Of a stretch of 64,000 nucleotides of DNA, positions 33,309 to 42,764 are shown one piece after another (the first letter of the stretch is position 1; each line of letters begins with the position of its first letter). The translations under genes and the position numbers were made by a program. The stretch covers positions 77,148,471 to 77,212,470 of the forward strand of contig CM055095.1 of assembly GCA_029204225.1 (NCBI GenBank), written 5' to 3'. The notes below the pieces were generated by a model. It worked only from the letters and a program-made list of their open reading frames with translations, did not search any database and was not told the DNA's origin. Source of the stretch: Diphasiastrum complanatum. Its lineage: Eukaryota; Streptophyta; Lycopodiopsida; Lycopodiales; Lycopodiaceae.

Positions 33309-33525
33309 TGTGAACAACCAAAACTCTCTAAGCTGCTCAACTCCTGAAGGCCAGTGTGTGGAATGATCCTCCCAACCATTGGTGCCCCCCCCTCTTGAGT
33401 CCACTACCTGCTATTCCTGTCAACATACACGAGATACCCCCCCTAGTGGTTGATCAGGCCACCTGGCGTACACACTGCATGCGACCTGTGAATAGTGATC
33501 GCATCTCTGGTAGCTTGTCAGACGG
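33309..33525 (-). repeat. G3 LTR, part 1 (split by G2)
   Basis: The LTR starts TGTGAACAACC next to the primer site and is interrupted at GACGG (33521-33525), where G2 inserted. It continues at 42413 and ends GTCGTAACA at 42560, giving about 365 bp when rejoined. Confidence 0.75.
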
Positions 33526-33957
33526 AGTTATGGACTCGGCTCATTACATTCGCCGTGTCCGTTTACATTTACTTTACTTTATGCATAAGTAGGCCTTGGT
33601 CCCTTTTTTATTCATTAGTGATACTTAGACTATATGGTTGGCCTTTGGCCTTATTATTCATTATTAGGCCATTTGGACATATTATTGGAGAGTGGGGCCC
33701 TTCTTGGAGGGCGCACTATTTTCCCTCCCAGTTGGGCCCTAGCCACCGGAAGCTTCCTTTTAGAGCTTCCTCTTGGCTATAAGTAGGGAAACTGTGTCAT
33801 TTGTTATTTAGCTGAAGATATTGATCTCTCTCTTTAGTCTCCTTAATCTCTCTCGTTCCTGCTTTCTAGGGTTAAGTCTTGCTTATGTGCTGCTTTCATA
33901 GCTTAAGTCTTGCTTATGTGATGCTTGCATAGCTTAGCTCTGGCTCTATTCGTAACT
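33526..33957 (+). repeat. 5' LTR of G2
   Basis: 432 bp, starting AGTTATGGACTCGGC and ending TTCGTAACT, directly followed by the primer site. It is the + strand counterpart of the G1 LTR and again has AG...CT termini. Confidence 0.9.
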
Positions 33958-33969
33958 TGGTATAAGAGC
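33958..33969 (+). promoter_or_regulatory. Primer binding site of G2
   Basis: TGGTATAAGAGC abuts the LTR; it differs by one base from the usual TGGTATCAGAGC. Confidence 0.8.
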
Positions 33970-33986
33970 ACTTTCCTGTGCACTAC

Positions 33987-34143
33987 TTTTTCAGATTTAG
34001 TAGAGGCTGTCCAGCGCCCTACTAACCATCACTTTTGTCGATTTTTTCATCAGATTTCCATTGTTTTTTCAGATTTAGTAGAGGCTGTCCAGCGCCCTAC
34101 TAACCCATCACTTTCGTCGATTTTTTCATCAGATTTCCATCTC
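33987..34143 (+). repeat. Tandem duplication of ~78 bp in the G2 leader
   Basis: Two adjacent copies run from TTTTTCAGATTTAGTAGAGG to ATTTTTTCATCAGATTTCCA with a few differences. Each contains CCAGCGCCCTACTAAC. The duplication doubles the only GCGCC-type word of this leader. Confidence 0.8.
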
Positions 34144-34369
34144 CTTATTTCGATATTATTCATGGGTTTACGGTTTTAGATGCTTTGGCTACTCCAATAG
34201 ATCTCCATATGGCATACGGTTATACATTTCATGATGGTCCTATTGTATACTCACTAGCTGATTTTGTTGATACTCGTCTAGATGAGTATGCGGTTCTTCT
34301 AGAGGCATATTTAGGCCAGAATTTATTAGTTGATGCTTCTGTTATTATGCCTACGTAGTTGTCACATTT
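34144..34369 (+). other. G2 segment upstream of the protease, unrecognised
   Basis: A frame here reads GYTFHDGPIVYSLADFVDTR and then LDEYAVLLEAYLGQN, followed by a TAG near 34356. It is not the G1 gag, which should occupy this position. Its vocabulary (xLDEY) recurs in the unknown frames downstream. Confidence 0.4.
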
Positions 34370-34880
34370 GTGGATCATATTATTCTAGATGCGGGGCGAG
34401 AGTATATTGCTTTAGTGGATACAGGCAGTACACATTCATTTATTAGCAGTTACATTTTCACCAGGATTCGTGCTACACCTGTTCCTGCTTCCCAGCCTCT
34501 CAGTGTTGAGGTTGCTTGTTCCCATTCTTTTCCCAATTCTCAGATGATTCAGGACTTGGATTATCGCATTGGTGATTTTTCTGGTCAGGCATATTTCTAC
34601 ATCATTTCTCTGAAGCACTATGACATTATTTTGATGCAGCCTGGTTCTCTTCACTTGGTATTGTTGTTGTGGATCTCTCTCAACAGACACTTTCCTTCAC
34701 TCATGCTGGTCAACATCATTCACTTGCTGGTATTGATTCCTAGGGTGACTATCAGTTGGTTACCGGGAAGCAGTTTATGCGTAGCCTGCCAAAGGCTCAG
34801 GATGCAGCTCTTCTTTCCATTCAGAGTACATCAGTTGCTGCTTCACTTTCACCAATCGTAGGTCCTCTTCCTCAGTTGAT
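34370..34880 (+). pseudogene. G2 protease fragment
   Basis: The frame carries AGREYIALVDTGSTHSFISS, matching the G1 protease with its DTGSTHSF active site. It continues through VEVACSHSFPNSQMIQDLDY and YRIGDFSGQAYFY. A frame change follows, then LVTGKQFMRSLPKAQDAALL, matching the G1 stretch just before RT. Similarity to G1 ends near 34880, at the point where RT should start. Confidence 0.82.
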
Positions 34881-34907
34881 GCTCCTTCGGATTTACAGGT
34901 TGTTGCT

Positions 34908-35552
34908 GTGTGTCTTGTGCCTATATGCCTTGACTCACAGATATTGTATTCAGTGGTCATTCCTGGTTTCATTGAAATTCAGGCCGTATACCTTGGTGGT
35001 ATTTCTACTATTGCTTTTCCGCATACCTCAGATAGCCCTCCTGGTTTGGTGGTTGGTGCAGTATCTTCTCCATTGGTCTCTATAGTTCCATCTCTTGAGT
35101 CCGTTATGGTTGATGTTCCTGCTGATTTCTATGGGGTTCTTCACGGGTCCACGTTTGATGGTTCCCTCGCTATTGGTGATCAGGTTGTATCTTCTTTCGC
35201 TATACTCCATGGATCTCTGCTTGAGGTTTGTGAACCGCCTCATGATATTTTTACGGTTCCTTACATGATTCATGCGCCTTTGGCCCTTACCGTTACACAT
35301 TTTCCATCCGAGGATATTTGCGAGATGGTCACTATTACTTATCTAGGGTATTTATATGCTGGGATCTTTCTGGATGAGTATACGGGCATCCTTCAGTCTC
35401 CTTGTGTTTCTACATATAGGTTTGCTGCAGTCCATGCTGATGCTATGGATATATGGCATTCCTGGTTATTACATATAGCTTGGTTTCCATTTGGACCTGC
35501 TTATTGGTGCTGGTTTTTCCATATTACTGATCGCCTATGTGTTGAAGAGTAA
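34908..35552 (+). CDS. Unknown 214-codon frame in G2, part 1
   Basis: I do not recognise this protein. It is hydrophobic and aromatic-rich and stays open for 214 codons. It includes YLGYLYAGIFLDEYTGIL and ends with MDIWHSWLLHIAWFPFG and a Cys/Trp-rich tail (AYWCWFFHI). A very similar WHSWLFHIAWF motif occurs in the same reading sense at ~41970, beyond copia C, and a weaker FRLLYIAWS at ~41000. It takes the place of RT. It could be a degenerate repeat without coding function. Confidence 0.4.
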   Translation: MCLVPICLDSQILYSVVIPGFIEIQAVYLGGISTIAFPHTSDSPPGLVVGAVSSPLVSIVPSLESVMVDVPADFYGVLHGSTFDGSLAIGDQVVSSFAILHGSLLEVCEPPHDIFTVPYMIHAPLALTVTHFPSEDICEMVTITYLGYLYAGIFLDEYTGILQSPCVSTYRFAAVHADAMDIWHSWLLHIAWFPFGPAYWCWFFHITDRLCVEE

Positions 35553-35556
35553 TGCC

Positions 35557-35940
35557 TATTTTACCCCTTTTGGCTAAGCATTAGTTAAGTTGTACATAAC
35601 TCATGGGGCATGTTTTTAATTAAATGCATGAGACCCCCCCTTTTGTTAAGTTATGTAAATTAGTGCAAGTGGCCCACTTGGCCAAGTAGCTCACTCCTAT
35701 GGTTGACACCTAGACTTTCCATGCATGTAAAGGAGGTGCTTGCCTCACAAGGGATTTGGAGGACCCACGCCCTCCTCTCTCTCACTAGCAATTCATTTCT
35801 TCTTGAGACTTTTGAGTTTGTGAGATGCTCATGCAATTCTCCTTGTGTGTGATATTTCCATAGCCAAGTTTTCTCAAGCTTTCATAGTTGATCTAGCATC
35901 TGAGTTAAGATACTCCATAGCTAGGTCTTGTAAATCTTCA
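35557..35940 (+). repeat. 5' LTR of copia C
   Basis: Shared sequence starts TATTTTACCCC and ends AAATCTTCA. A C-run (CCCCCCC) lies near 35633. A TATA-type promoter was not evident. Confidence 0.85.
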
Positions 35941-35952
35941 TGGTATCAGAGC
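35941..35952 (+). promoter_or_regulatory. Primer binding site of copia C
   Basis: TGGTATCAGAGC directly follows the LTR end CTTCA. Confidence 0.9.
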
Positions 35953-36409
35953 AGGTTGTCTAGCCTGTGAGTCTGAGAGTGAGAGAAACTTCAGTGCTTA
36001 GATTCTTGAGAAGATTCTTATCTTCTACAAGCACCTCAATCTTGAAAGAGGGAGCATTTGATCTACAGGTGTCAGATCAGGTGGAGTCTTGCACTGTTGG
36101 AGAGCTATTGGCAAGGGGAGTGGGATGATCCAAAAACTTTCTAAATCTGGCTAAGTTTTGGGGAGTCTTTCTGGAGGAGCTTACACAAAAGTAGGGCGCA
36201 GTTTTTGTAGGGGCTTCTGGTTTTTGTTCCAGTGGAGCCTAGTGCTTGTACTAGTGAGGCCACACCAAGTGGCAAAGACAAAAGCAGGAGCTGAAGGGTT
36301 GCCTTGAAGTGGCTACATACCCTAGTTTGGGGTTAAACCCTTGTTGCTGGAAGCTGTTCTTTTCTGATCTTTTTCAAGTTGAGCTTCTGTTTTAAGCATA
36401 GATTTTAGC
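35953..36409 (+). other. Copia C leader
   Basis: Untranslated stretch between primer site and gag; one GGGCGCA word at 36193 and no evident frame. Confidence 0.5.
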
Positions 36410-37648
36410 ATGGCAAGTCTTGGGGAGAGTTTGCTGGGTGAATCTAGCAAACTAGATGGCACAAACTACAGAGTGTGGAAGTTCAAGATAGCCAATATCT
36501 TGATTTAATTGCTGGGAGGTCATGACAGGTACAGAACCTGTACCAACATCTGATCCTGAATTGAAGGACTACATGAACAGGAGACATAAGGCTCATAGGA
36601 TAATCAATCTTTCTGTCAAGGACAATATTATTCCTCACATTTGCAATGCAAGGGATGCAACTGATGCTTGGACAATTCTGAAGTCTATGTTTGAAACAGT
36701 GGATTCAGCCAAGCTGGTGTATTTGCAAAAACAGGTTACATACTCTCAAGATGGAAGCAGGTGCAACAATTGGTGATCATATTACAAAGGTCAAGGACCT
36801 ATTGGATCAGCTTGCTTCAGTTGGAGAGAAAGTAAGTGACAGGAGTATTGTTCCCATAGTCTTGAACAGCTTGTCATTCAACTATCAAGACTATGTGATG
36901 TCCCTTTCTGCTAGGGAGAAACTCCCAACCTTTGGGGAGTTATGTGGTCTTCTTTTACGGGAGGAGATGAGAAGGAAGAATCTTTCTGAAAGGGAAGATA
37001 ATCCAGAGCTTGCATTTGCTTCTAAGAAGAAGCAAAACTTTCAGAAGAAAGGCAAAGGCAAAAAGAAGAACTCAAAGCAAAGCTTGGAGCAGCAGGTGTC
37101 CAAGTTACAGGTTGGAGAGGAGTCAAGCACCAATTCCTCATCTACACCCAAGAGGAAGGGCAACTGCAACTATTGTGGTAAGTATGGGCATTTTTCTTTT
37201 GAATGCAGGAAGAAGCAAAGTGATCAGAAGAAGGGAAAGAACCAGCAGAGTCACTTTGTTGACAAAGTTGCAGAGGAGGAGCAATCTGGTGTGCTTGAGC
37301 TATTCACCGCAGCCCTATCATCTGAATCCACATTTGGTGGATGGTACATTGATTCTGGAGCCTCAAAGCACATGACACCTCATAGAGATTGGTTCAGCAC
37401 CTATGAGGAGACAGAAGATGGCCAGCATGTTTGCCTTGGAGATAATTCTACACGTATGGTGAGGGGCAAAGGCACAGTTGCAATACAGCTATCATCAGGT
37501 GAGGTGAAGGAAATTAAAAGTGTGTTGCATGTACCAGGGTTGGCTAAGAACTTGTTATCTGTTGGTGCCATTACCAAACAGAACATGGTGGTAGAGTTTA
37601 ATGATTCTAAATGTTTGGTAAAAGACAAAGATAGAACTTCAAAGTGGT
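36410..37648 (+). pseudogene. Copia C gag, zinc knuckle and protease
   Basis: Gag starts at the ATG at 36410 (MASLGESLLGESSKLDGTNY) and meets a TAA after ~32 codons. It continues in another frame from ~36522 and a third from ~36691. The SAWxxL-type helix reads ATDAWTILKSMFE. The zinc knuckle is CNYCGKYGHFSFEC, after a Lys-rich tract. The protease reads WYIDSGASKHMTP and ends in VLHVPGLAKNLLSVGAI. The protease frame closes at 37648-37650. Confidence 0.9.
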
Positions 37649-39134
37649 AGCCAAGGGAATGCAAGAAGGAGGTCTTTACAAGCTTTTCACAACCATTCCT
37701 AGCCAAGAGGCCTTGTCTGCAAGAGATACTAATCGGGACAAGCTTTGGCATGAGAGATATGGTCATTTGAGTTACAAAAGTTTGCAAGTTTTGAACAGGC
37801 ACAAAATGGTAGTAGATCTTCCTAGCATTAAGTCTTCTTCAGATACATGTGAGGCTTGTGCATTAGGGAAGCAACAGAGGAAAAAGTTTCCAAAGGAGAA
37901 AGCTACCAGGGCCAAGGGCATTCTTGAACTTGTGCATTCAGATTTATGCGGTCCCATGCAGGTCAAATCAGCAGGGGGGGCATACTATCTCATGACCTTC
38001 GTAGATGATTTCTCTCGGAAGGTATGGGTCTATTTTCTGAAACTGAAATCAAAAGCGTTCAAATACTTCAAACAGTGGAAAGCTATGGTGGAAAACCACA
38101 CAGGAAAGAGGTTAAAGACTCTCAGGTCAGATAAGGGTGGTGAGTATATTTCTGATGAGTTCAAAGATCTTTGCAAAGCATGTGGGATAAAGAGACGATT
38201 TACTGCTCCACATACACCGCAGCAAAACGGCGTGGCTGAGCGGAAAAACAGGTCTATAGTTGAGTGTGCGAGGAGCATGCTCAAGGCAAAGGGGTTGCCA
38301 AATTCCTTTTGGGCAGAAGCGGTAGCAACTGCTGTTTTTCTATTGAATAGAAGTCCAACCAAAGCAGTTGAAGGAATCACGCCAGAAGAGGCATATAGTG
38401 GCAACAAGCCCAAAGTGGGCAGCCTTCGAGTATTTGGGTGTACAGCATATGCACATATACCAAAGGACTTGCGGAAGAAACTTGATGCAAAATCCGTAAA
38501 GTGTGTCTTTCTTGGGTATAGTGAAGGTGAGAAAGCTTATGTGCTATATGATCTCGAAAACAGGAGGAAGATCCTAAGTCGAGATGTCATCTTTGATGAA
38601 GAGCATGCACCCAAGATACAGGAGCAGGAGAAGGAAGGAATTACTGAGTTCATACCCTTGATTGATTCCACGGATGAGGATCCTAGTCAAGAGTCCTGTA
38701 AGCCTCAAGTGCAGGAGCAACAACAGGACATCGAACCTACTAGTTCGAGACCTCTTTTTGGCCAAGTACCAGAAGCAGAAGTTGGGGACAAACGGAAGAC
38801 TAAAACAGTACCATGGGATACGTGGTCACCATCCACATCACCTACTGCTTGGAAGAAGCTACCTAGGTGGTATTGGGAAACAATCAAAGAAGGTCAAATG
38901 ATTGAAGAAGGAGAGAGCAGTGAACAGGGTGTCAGAAGATCTCTTAGGTCTCATGAGAGACAAGAGACTAACTTTGCTCTTATGTCCACTATTCTGAATG
39001 CAGATGAGCCACAGTTCTTTCACGAAGCCGTGAGAGAAAGGTATGGCAACATGCCATGCAGGAGGAGTACGACTCCATTGTCAAGAATGACACATGGGAG
39101 CTCACTACATTGCCAGAAGGGAAGCAACCAATAG
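37644..39134 (+). CDS. Copia C integrase
   Basis: A continuous 496-codon frame. The zinc module is WHERYGHLSYKSL...CEACALGKQQRKKF (HHCC). The DDE core has Asp in LVHSDLCGPM, Asp in RSDKGGEYIS and Glu in TPQQNGVAERKNRS. The C-terminal region has LRVFGCTAYAHIPK and CVFLGYSEGEKAY, then an acidic linker to RT. It joins element cDNA to the target. It is intact but in a different frame from the protease upstream and RT downstream. Confidence 0.92.
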   Translation: MVAKGMQEGGLYKLFTTIPSQEALSARDTNRDKLWHERYGHLSYKSLQVLNRHKMVVDLPSIKSSSDTCEACALGKQQRKKFPKEKATRAKGILELVHSDLCGPMQVKSAGGAYYLMTFVDDFSRKVWVYFLKLKSKAFKYFKQWKAMVENHTGKRLKTLRSDKGGEYISDEFKDLCKACGIKRRFTAPHTPQQNGVAERKNRSIVECARSMLKAKGLPNSFWAEAVATAVFLLNRSPTKAVEGITPEEAYSGNKPKVGSLRVFGCTAYAHIPKDLRKKLDAKSVKCVFLGYSEGEKAYVLYDLENRRKILSRDVIFDEEHAPKIQEQEKEGITEFIPLIDSTDEDPSQESCKPQVQEQQQDIEPTSSRPLFGQVPEAEVGDKRKTKTVPWDTWSPSTSPTAWKKLPRWYWETIKEGQMIEEGESSEQGVRRSLRSHERQETNFALMSTILNADEPQFFHEAVRERYGNMPCRRSTTPLSRMTHGSSLHCQKGSNQ

Positions 39135-40457
39135 GTTGCAAGTGGGTCTATAAGACCAAGTTTCATGCCAATGGAACAGTGGACAAGTACAAGGCAAGGT
39201 TGGTGGCGAAAGGCTATGCTCAGCAAGAGGGGCTAGACTATGATGAGACATTCGCACCTGTTGCTAAAATGACATCTATCAGGACCGTTTTGGCTATAGC
39301 CTCATATTTTGATTGGGATGTCTATCAAATGGATGTCAAGAGTGCCTTTCTTAATGGGCACCTACAGGAGGAGGTTTACATGGAACAACCGCAGGGATTT
39401 GAAATAACAGGCAAGGAGAATCTGGTTTGCAGTCTTAGGAAAGCCTTGTATGGGCTCAAACAGGCGCCAAGGGCTTGGTATAGCCGAATTGATGAGTACT
39501 TTGCAAGGCAAGGGTTTGAGAAGAGTAAGTCTGATTGCAATCTTTATGTCTTCAGGGAAGGAGAAGACTTTGTGGTTGTTGTGCTCTATGTGGATGATCT
39601 ACTCATCACGGGAAGCAATAAGAAGCTTATTGCTTGTGTTAAGAAGAATCTTTCTAATGAGTTTGAAATGAAAGATTTGGGTTTGCTACACTATTGCCTA
39701 GGAGTTGAAGTTTGGAAAGGGAAGCGTTGTCTTTTTATCTCACAGGCAAAGTATGCACAGAAATTATTGAAGAGGTTTAACATGCAAGAAAGCAAACCAA
39801 TCAGCACACCCATGGATGCAAGCAACAAGCCATCAAAAGATGATGGTCCAGCATTTGCAGATGAGACGCTCTATCGTCAGTTAGTGGGCAGCCTGATTTA
39901 CCTTACTACCACCAGGCCAGATATTGCTTATGCGGTTGGAATTGCAAGTCAATACATGTGTAAGCCTACCGAAACACATTGGAAGGCAGCCAAGCGGATC
40001 CTACGATATGTGAGAGGGACAGTGACTTATGGGATTGGATACACGGATGATGGGAACCTTCAGCTGGAAGGCTATTCAGATTCTGATTGGGCAGGTGATA
40101 GAGACGATCGGAGATCGACGACAGGCTATTGTTTCAGCCTAGGTTCAGGGAGTATATCGTGGTGCAGTAAGAAGTAGCCTGCTATTGCTCTATCGTCTAC
40201 CGAAGCTGAGTACAGGGCAACTACGAGGTCCGCCTGTGAAGCCATTTGGTTACGCCGTCTACTTGAGGACATGCAGATTGCTCAAGTAAGACCTACATTG
40301 TTACATTGTGATAACCAAAGCTGCATTCAGCTTGCAAGGAATCCAGTCTATCATGCACGGACAAAACACATAGAGGTGGACCAGCATTTTATACGAGAGA
40401 AAGTGCCCATGGGGAGATCGAGCTAGTTTATTGTGACACCAACGACTAGACAGCTGA
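39056..40457 (+). pseudogene. Copia C reverse transcriptase and RNase H
   Basis: The frame is open from 39056 to 40177. It has [57 protein letters not shown] and LYGLKQAPRAWYSRIDEYF, with catalytic LYVDDLLITGSN. RNase H has YSDSDWAGDRDDRRSTTGYC and then a TAG after SWCSKK. Beyond it the frame reads ALSSTEAEYRA, LHCDNQSCIQLARNP and TKHIEVDQHFI. It ends at TADI (40449-40460), where the LTR begins; the usual FTKPL tail is missing. Confidence 0.9.
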
Positions 40458-40841
40458 TATTTTACCCCTTTTGGCTAAGCATTAGTTAAGTTGTACATAA
40501 CTCATGGGGCATGTTTTTAATTAAATGCATGAGACCCCCCCTTTTGTTAAGTTATGTAAATTAGTGCAAGTGGCCCACTTGGCCAAGTAGCTCACTCCTA
40601 TGGTTGACACCTAGACTTTCCATGCATGTAAAGGAGGTGCTTGCCTCACAAGGGATTTGGAGGACCCACGCCCTCCTCTCTCTCACTAGCAATTCATTTC
40701 TTCTTGAGACTTTTGAGTTTGTGAGATGCTCATGCAATTCTCCTTGTGTGTGATATTTCCATAGCCAAGTTTTCTCAAGCTTTCATAGTTGATCTAGCAT
40801 CTGAGTTAAGATACTCCATAGCTAGGTCTTGTAAATCTTCA
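40458..40841 (+). repeat. 3' LTR of copia C
   Basis: 384 bp, apparently identical to the 5' LTR. It starts directly in the RNase H coding end (GCTGATATTTTACC). Confidence 0.87.
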
Positions 40842-40928
40842 CTATGGTGCGGATATCTCTATGATTATGCATGTGGCTCTCTATCTGTTCCTTGGATTGT
40901 TGCTCATTGTTAGGCTTGGCATATCCTG

Positions 40929-41492
40929 ATGGCTTGGGTTATTGCCTCCGTTCCAGCTATTGTTTGTCCAGGTGATCTTCAGATTCCCCGTCATTTCAGG
41001 TTGCTCTATATCGCTTGGTCTCCGATGCTGAGTTGCCACTTTGTTCTGGTTTTCCGAGACCATCAAAATACCTTGAGAGAGTTCCTTCTCCTCTCTTGGA
41101 TAGTTTTTGGGGATGTTGCCGCCATATACTTCAGTATTGCTCATATGTGCTTTGATACTCATTCCCAGCTACACGTGGATATTGCTCCGATGCTTGCTAC
41201 TGATGTTGGGGATCCTGTTCCTCGTTCCAGTGCATTTCTTCTATTCCTCACTTGTGCGCCTGGTGTGTACTTTGGGATTACACTTGCGGCCAATTCCGAT
41301 GGGTCATCCGATTCTCCATCCGTTTTTGGTGTATCCTATGATGGATTGGTATGTCCATATGAGGTCTTTCTGGATGAGTTTTTCGGCTACAGTTTTTCAG
41401 TTGAGGCCTCCGGCACTATTTCTAGATTTGTTGCTATTGTTTTTATGTATCATGTCTTGTTAGATGATGCATTGATTTCTTGGACCTTCTAG
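40929..41492 (+). CDS. Unknown 187-codon frame in G2, part 2
   Basis: No family recognised. The frame is hydrophobic with RHFRLLYIAWSPML near the start and VCPYEVFLDEFFGYSFSVEA later, recalling GIFLDEYTGI in the frame at 34908-35552. It lies in the segment of G2 that replaces RT-RNase H-integrase. Similar words in separate frames suggest diverged repeats of one unit. Confidence 0.4.
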   Translation: MAWVIASVPAIVCPGDLQIPRHFRLLYIAWSPMLSCHFVLVFRDHQNTLREFLLLSWIVFGDVAAIYFSIAHMCFDTHSQLHVDIAPMLATDVGDPVPRSSAFLLFLTCAPGVYFGITLAANSDGSSDSPSVFGVSYDGLVCPYEVFLDEFFGYSFSVEASGTISRFVAIVFMYHVLLDDALISWTF

Positions 41493-41516
41493 AGCTTTTG
41501 GCATGCTGCTCTTCTC

Positions 41517-42040
41517 GTGATAGGGGCCTTGAAGGTACCGTGTGCCATTGCTACTTCTCATTCATGGGCCTTATGGATACCTTGGGCTTTTGACCATGCT
41601 GGTGTACATTTGTCCATTTTAGCTATCCTTTGTCAGGATGATCTCTTTATGATCCATGTTTCCTGGCATATCACTTGCTTTTCCATGCTACTACAGCATG
41701 CCTGTCATCCTGCTTATGTTCCTACTCCTTGGTGCTGGTCTTCCGATGCGGCTATCTTTTCTTGGGGACCTATATCACTGAGTTTGCACATATGGTTGAT
41801 GGTTACGTGTATGATGCGGCTATTCGCGATGAGTGTCCATCTCTTTTCCAGTTTCCTTATTGGCTTCCCGTTGCTGATGCAGTTCTACCTTCTCGGGCTT
41901 TCTGGTATGATGTCCCTATCTTTTGGGCTGATCCTTTACTATCTTGGGCATTACGGATACCTTGGCATTCCTGGTTGTTCCATATTGCTTGGTTTCAGAT
42001 GATGCGGCCGAGATGTTCTCTTCGTCGCCATGATGTGATC
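41517..42040 (+). CDS. Unknown open frames in G2, part 3
   Basis: Two overlapping frames (41517-42002 and 41675-42124) are open. The second contains GYVYDAAIRDECPSLFQFPY and IPWHSWLFHIAWF, nearly the same as WHSWLLHIAWF at 35480. No domain is recognised. Similarity to the G1 pol tail (VRLHHSR-type) resumes near 42040. Confidence 0.4.
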
Positions 42041-42152
42041 CTGAACTGTTCCCTTTCTTACCAGTTGCCATTCACCAGGTTCGCCTTCACCATAGTCGAT
42101 GTTGCCGGCAGAAGCTTGTTCTAACGGCTTCCAGTTGGCTGTCTCCTTTGTA
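42041..42152 (+). pseudogene. G2 pol tail remnant and deletion junction
   Basis: A stretch like FPFLPVAIHQVRLHHSR matches the end of integrase in the G1 copies. At ~42118 it jumps over the chromodomain and the first part of the LTR, and LTR sequence resumes at 42153. Confidence 0.7.
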
Positions 42153-42407
42153 GGGCGCACTATTTTCCCTCCCAGTTGGGCCCTAGCCACCGGAAGCTTC
42201 CTTTTAGGGCTTCCTCTTGGCTATAAGTAGGGAAACTGTGTCATTTGTTATTCAGCTGATGATATTGATCTCTCTCTTTAGTCTCCTTAATCTCTCTCTT
42301 TCTTGCTTTCTAGAGTTAAGTCTTGCTTATGTGCTGCTTTCATAGCTTAAGCTTATGTGATGCTTTCATTGCTTAGCTCTAGATCAGCTGTGGCTCTATT
42401 CGTAACT
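42153..42407 (+). repeat. 3' LTR of G2, 5'-truncated
   Basis: It begins at GGGCGCACTATTTTCCC, corresponding to about position 185 of the 5' LTR, and ends TTCGTAACT followed by the TSD GACGG. Confidence 0.87.
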
Positions 42408-42412
42408 GACGG

Positions 42413-42560
42413 TCTCATCGGATCACGGGATTTCGTGATACATCGGTTCCCACTTGGAAGCGATGCCCTTCCCGGTCACTGACCCTTGCCAACTTGGCCT
42501 CGGGCTCTCCGAGTGACTGGTCATGCCGAGGTCATTTGGGAACTAGACCGAGTCGTAACA
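42413..42560 (-). repeat. G3 LTR, part 2
   Basis: Continuation of the LTR begun at 33309. It ends GTCGTAACA, matching the TGT...ACA pattern. CCCCCTGCC follows, which on the minus strand (GGCAGGGGG) could be a polypurine tract. If so, this LTR also served an element on its right. Confidence 0.65.
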
Positions 42561-42764
42561 CCCCCTGCCTGACCATGCACTGAATCCACATGTAAGCATG
42601 TTATCAAGTCATGCCTAACTCCCATGCATGTCCACTGCATGACCCCTAACTCTTAGTAGCAAAGGCCCATGCATAGACATAGTGCATGTACAGCCTATCC
42701 CATACTAGGATGCAACACACATGCCTATACTGCATGCAGGCATAGCCTAAGGTCCTACTTAGCT
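42561..42764. repeat. GCATG-rich spacer
   Basis: About 200 bp with CATG/GCATGC words roughly every 15-20 bp, including CATGCATG and GCATGCAGGCAT. No open frame. Its origin is not recognised. Confidence 0.45.

Larger units (their letters stand above)
35557..40841 (+). mobile_element. Young Ty1/copia element C
   Basis: Two 384-bp LTRs (35557-35940, 40458-40841) look identical by eye, so the insertion is recent. Between them are primer site, leader, gag, protease, integrase, RT and RNase H in copia order. CTAT at 35556-35559 and 40842-40845 may be a 4-bp target duplication. No TG start is seen on the LTR, and the 3' LTR starts inside the RNase H coding end with no polypurine tract. Frameshifts and an early stop make it non-autonomous despite its youth. 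Confidence 0.88.
33521..42412 (+). mobile_element. Ty3/gypsy G2, non-autonomous, target duplication GACGG
   Basis: GACGG flanks both ends (33521-33525, 42408-42412). The LTRs belong to the G1 family with the same AG...CT ends. Internally there is no gag. A protease fragment is followed by unrecognised open sequence in place of RT, RNase H and integrase, and then by the very end of the pol C-terminal region. Copia C (35557-40841) sits inside. The 3' LTR has lost its first ~180 bp together with the chromodomain. Without copia C, G2 is about 3.6 kb. Confidence 0.85.

Noticed and set aside
34436-35300. Minus-strand frames opposite G2
   Set aside because: Shadows of the + strand protease and unknown frames.
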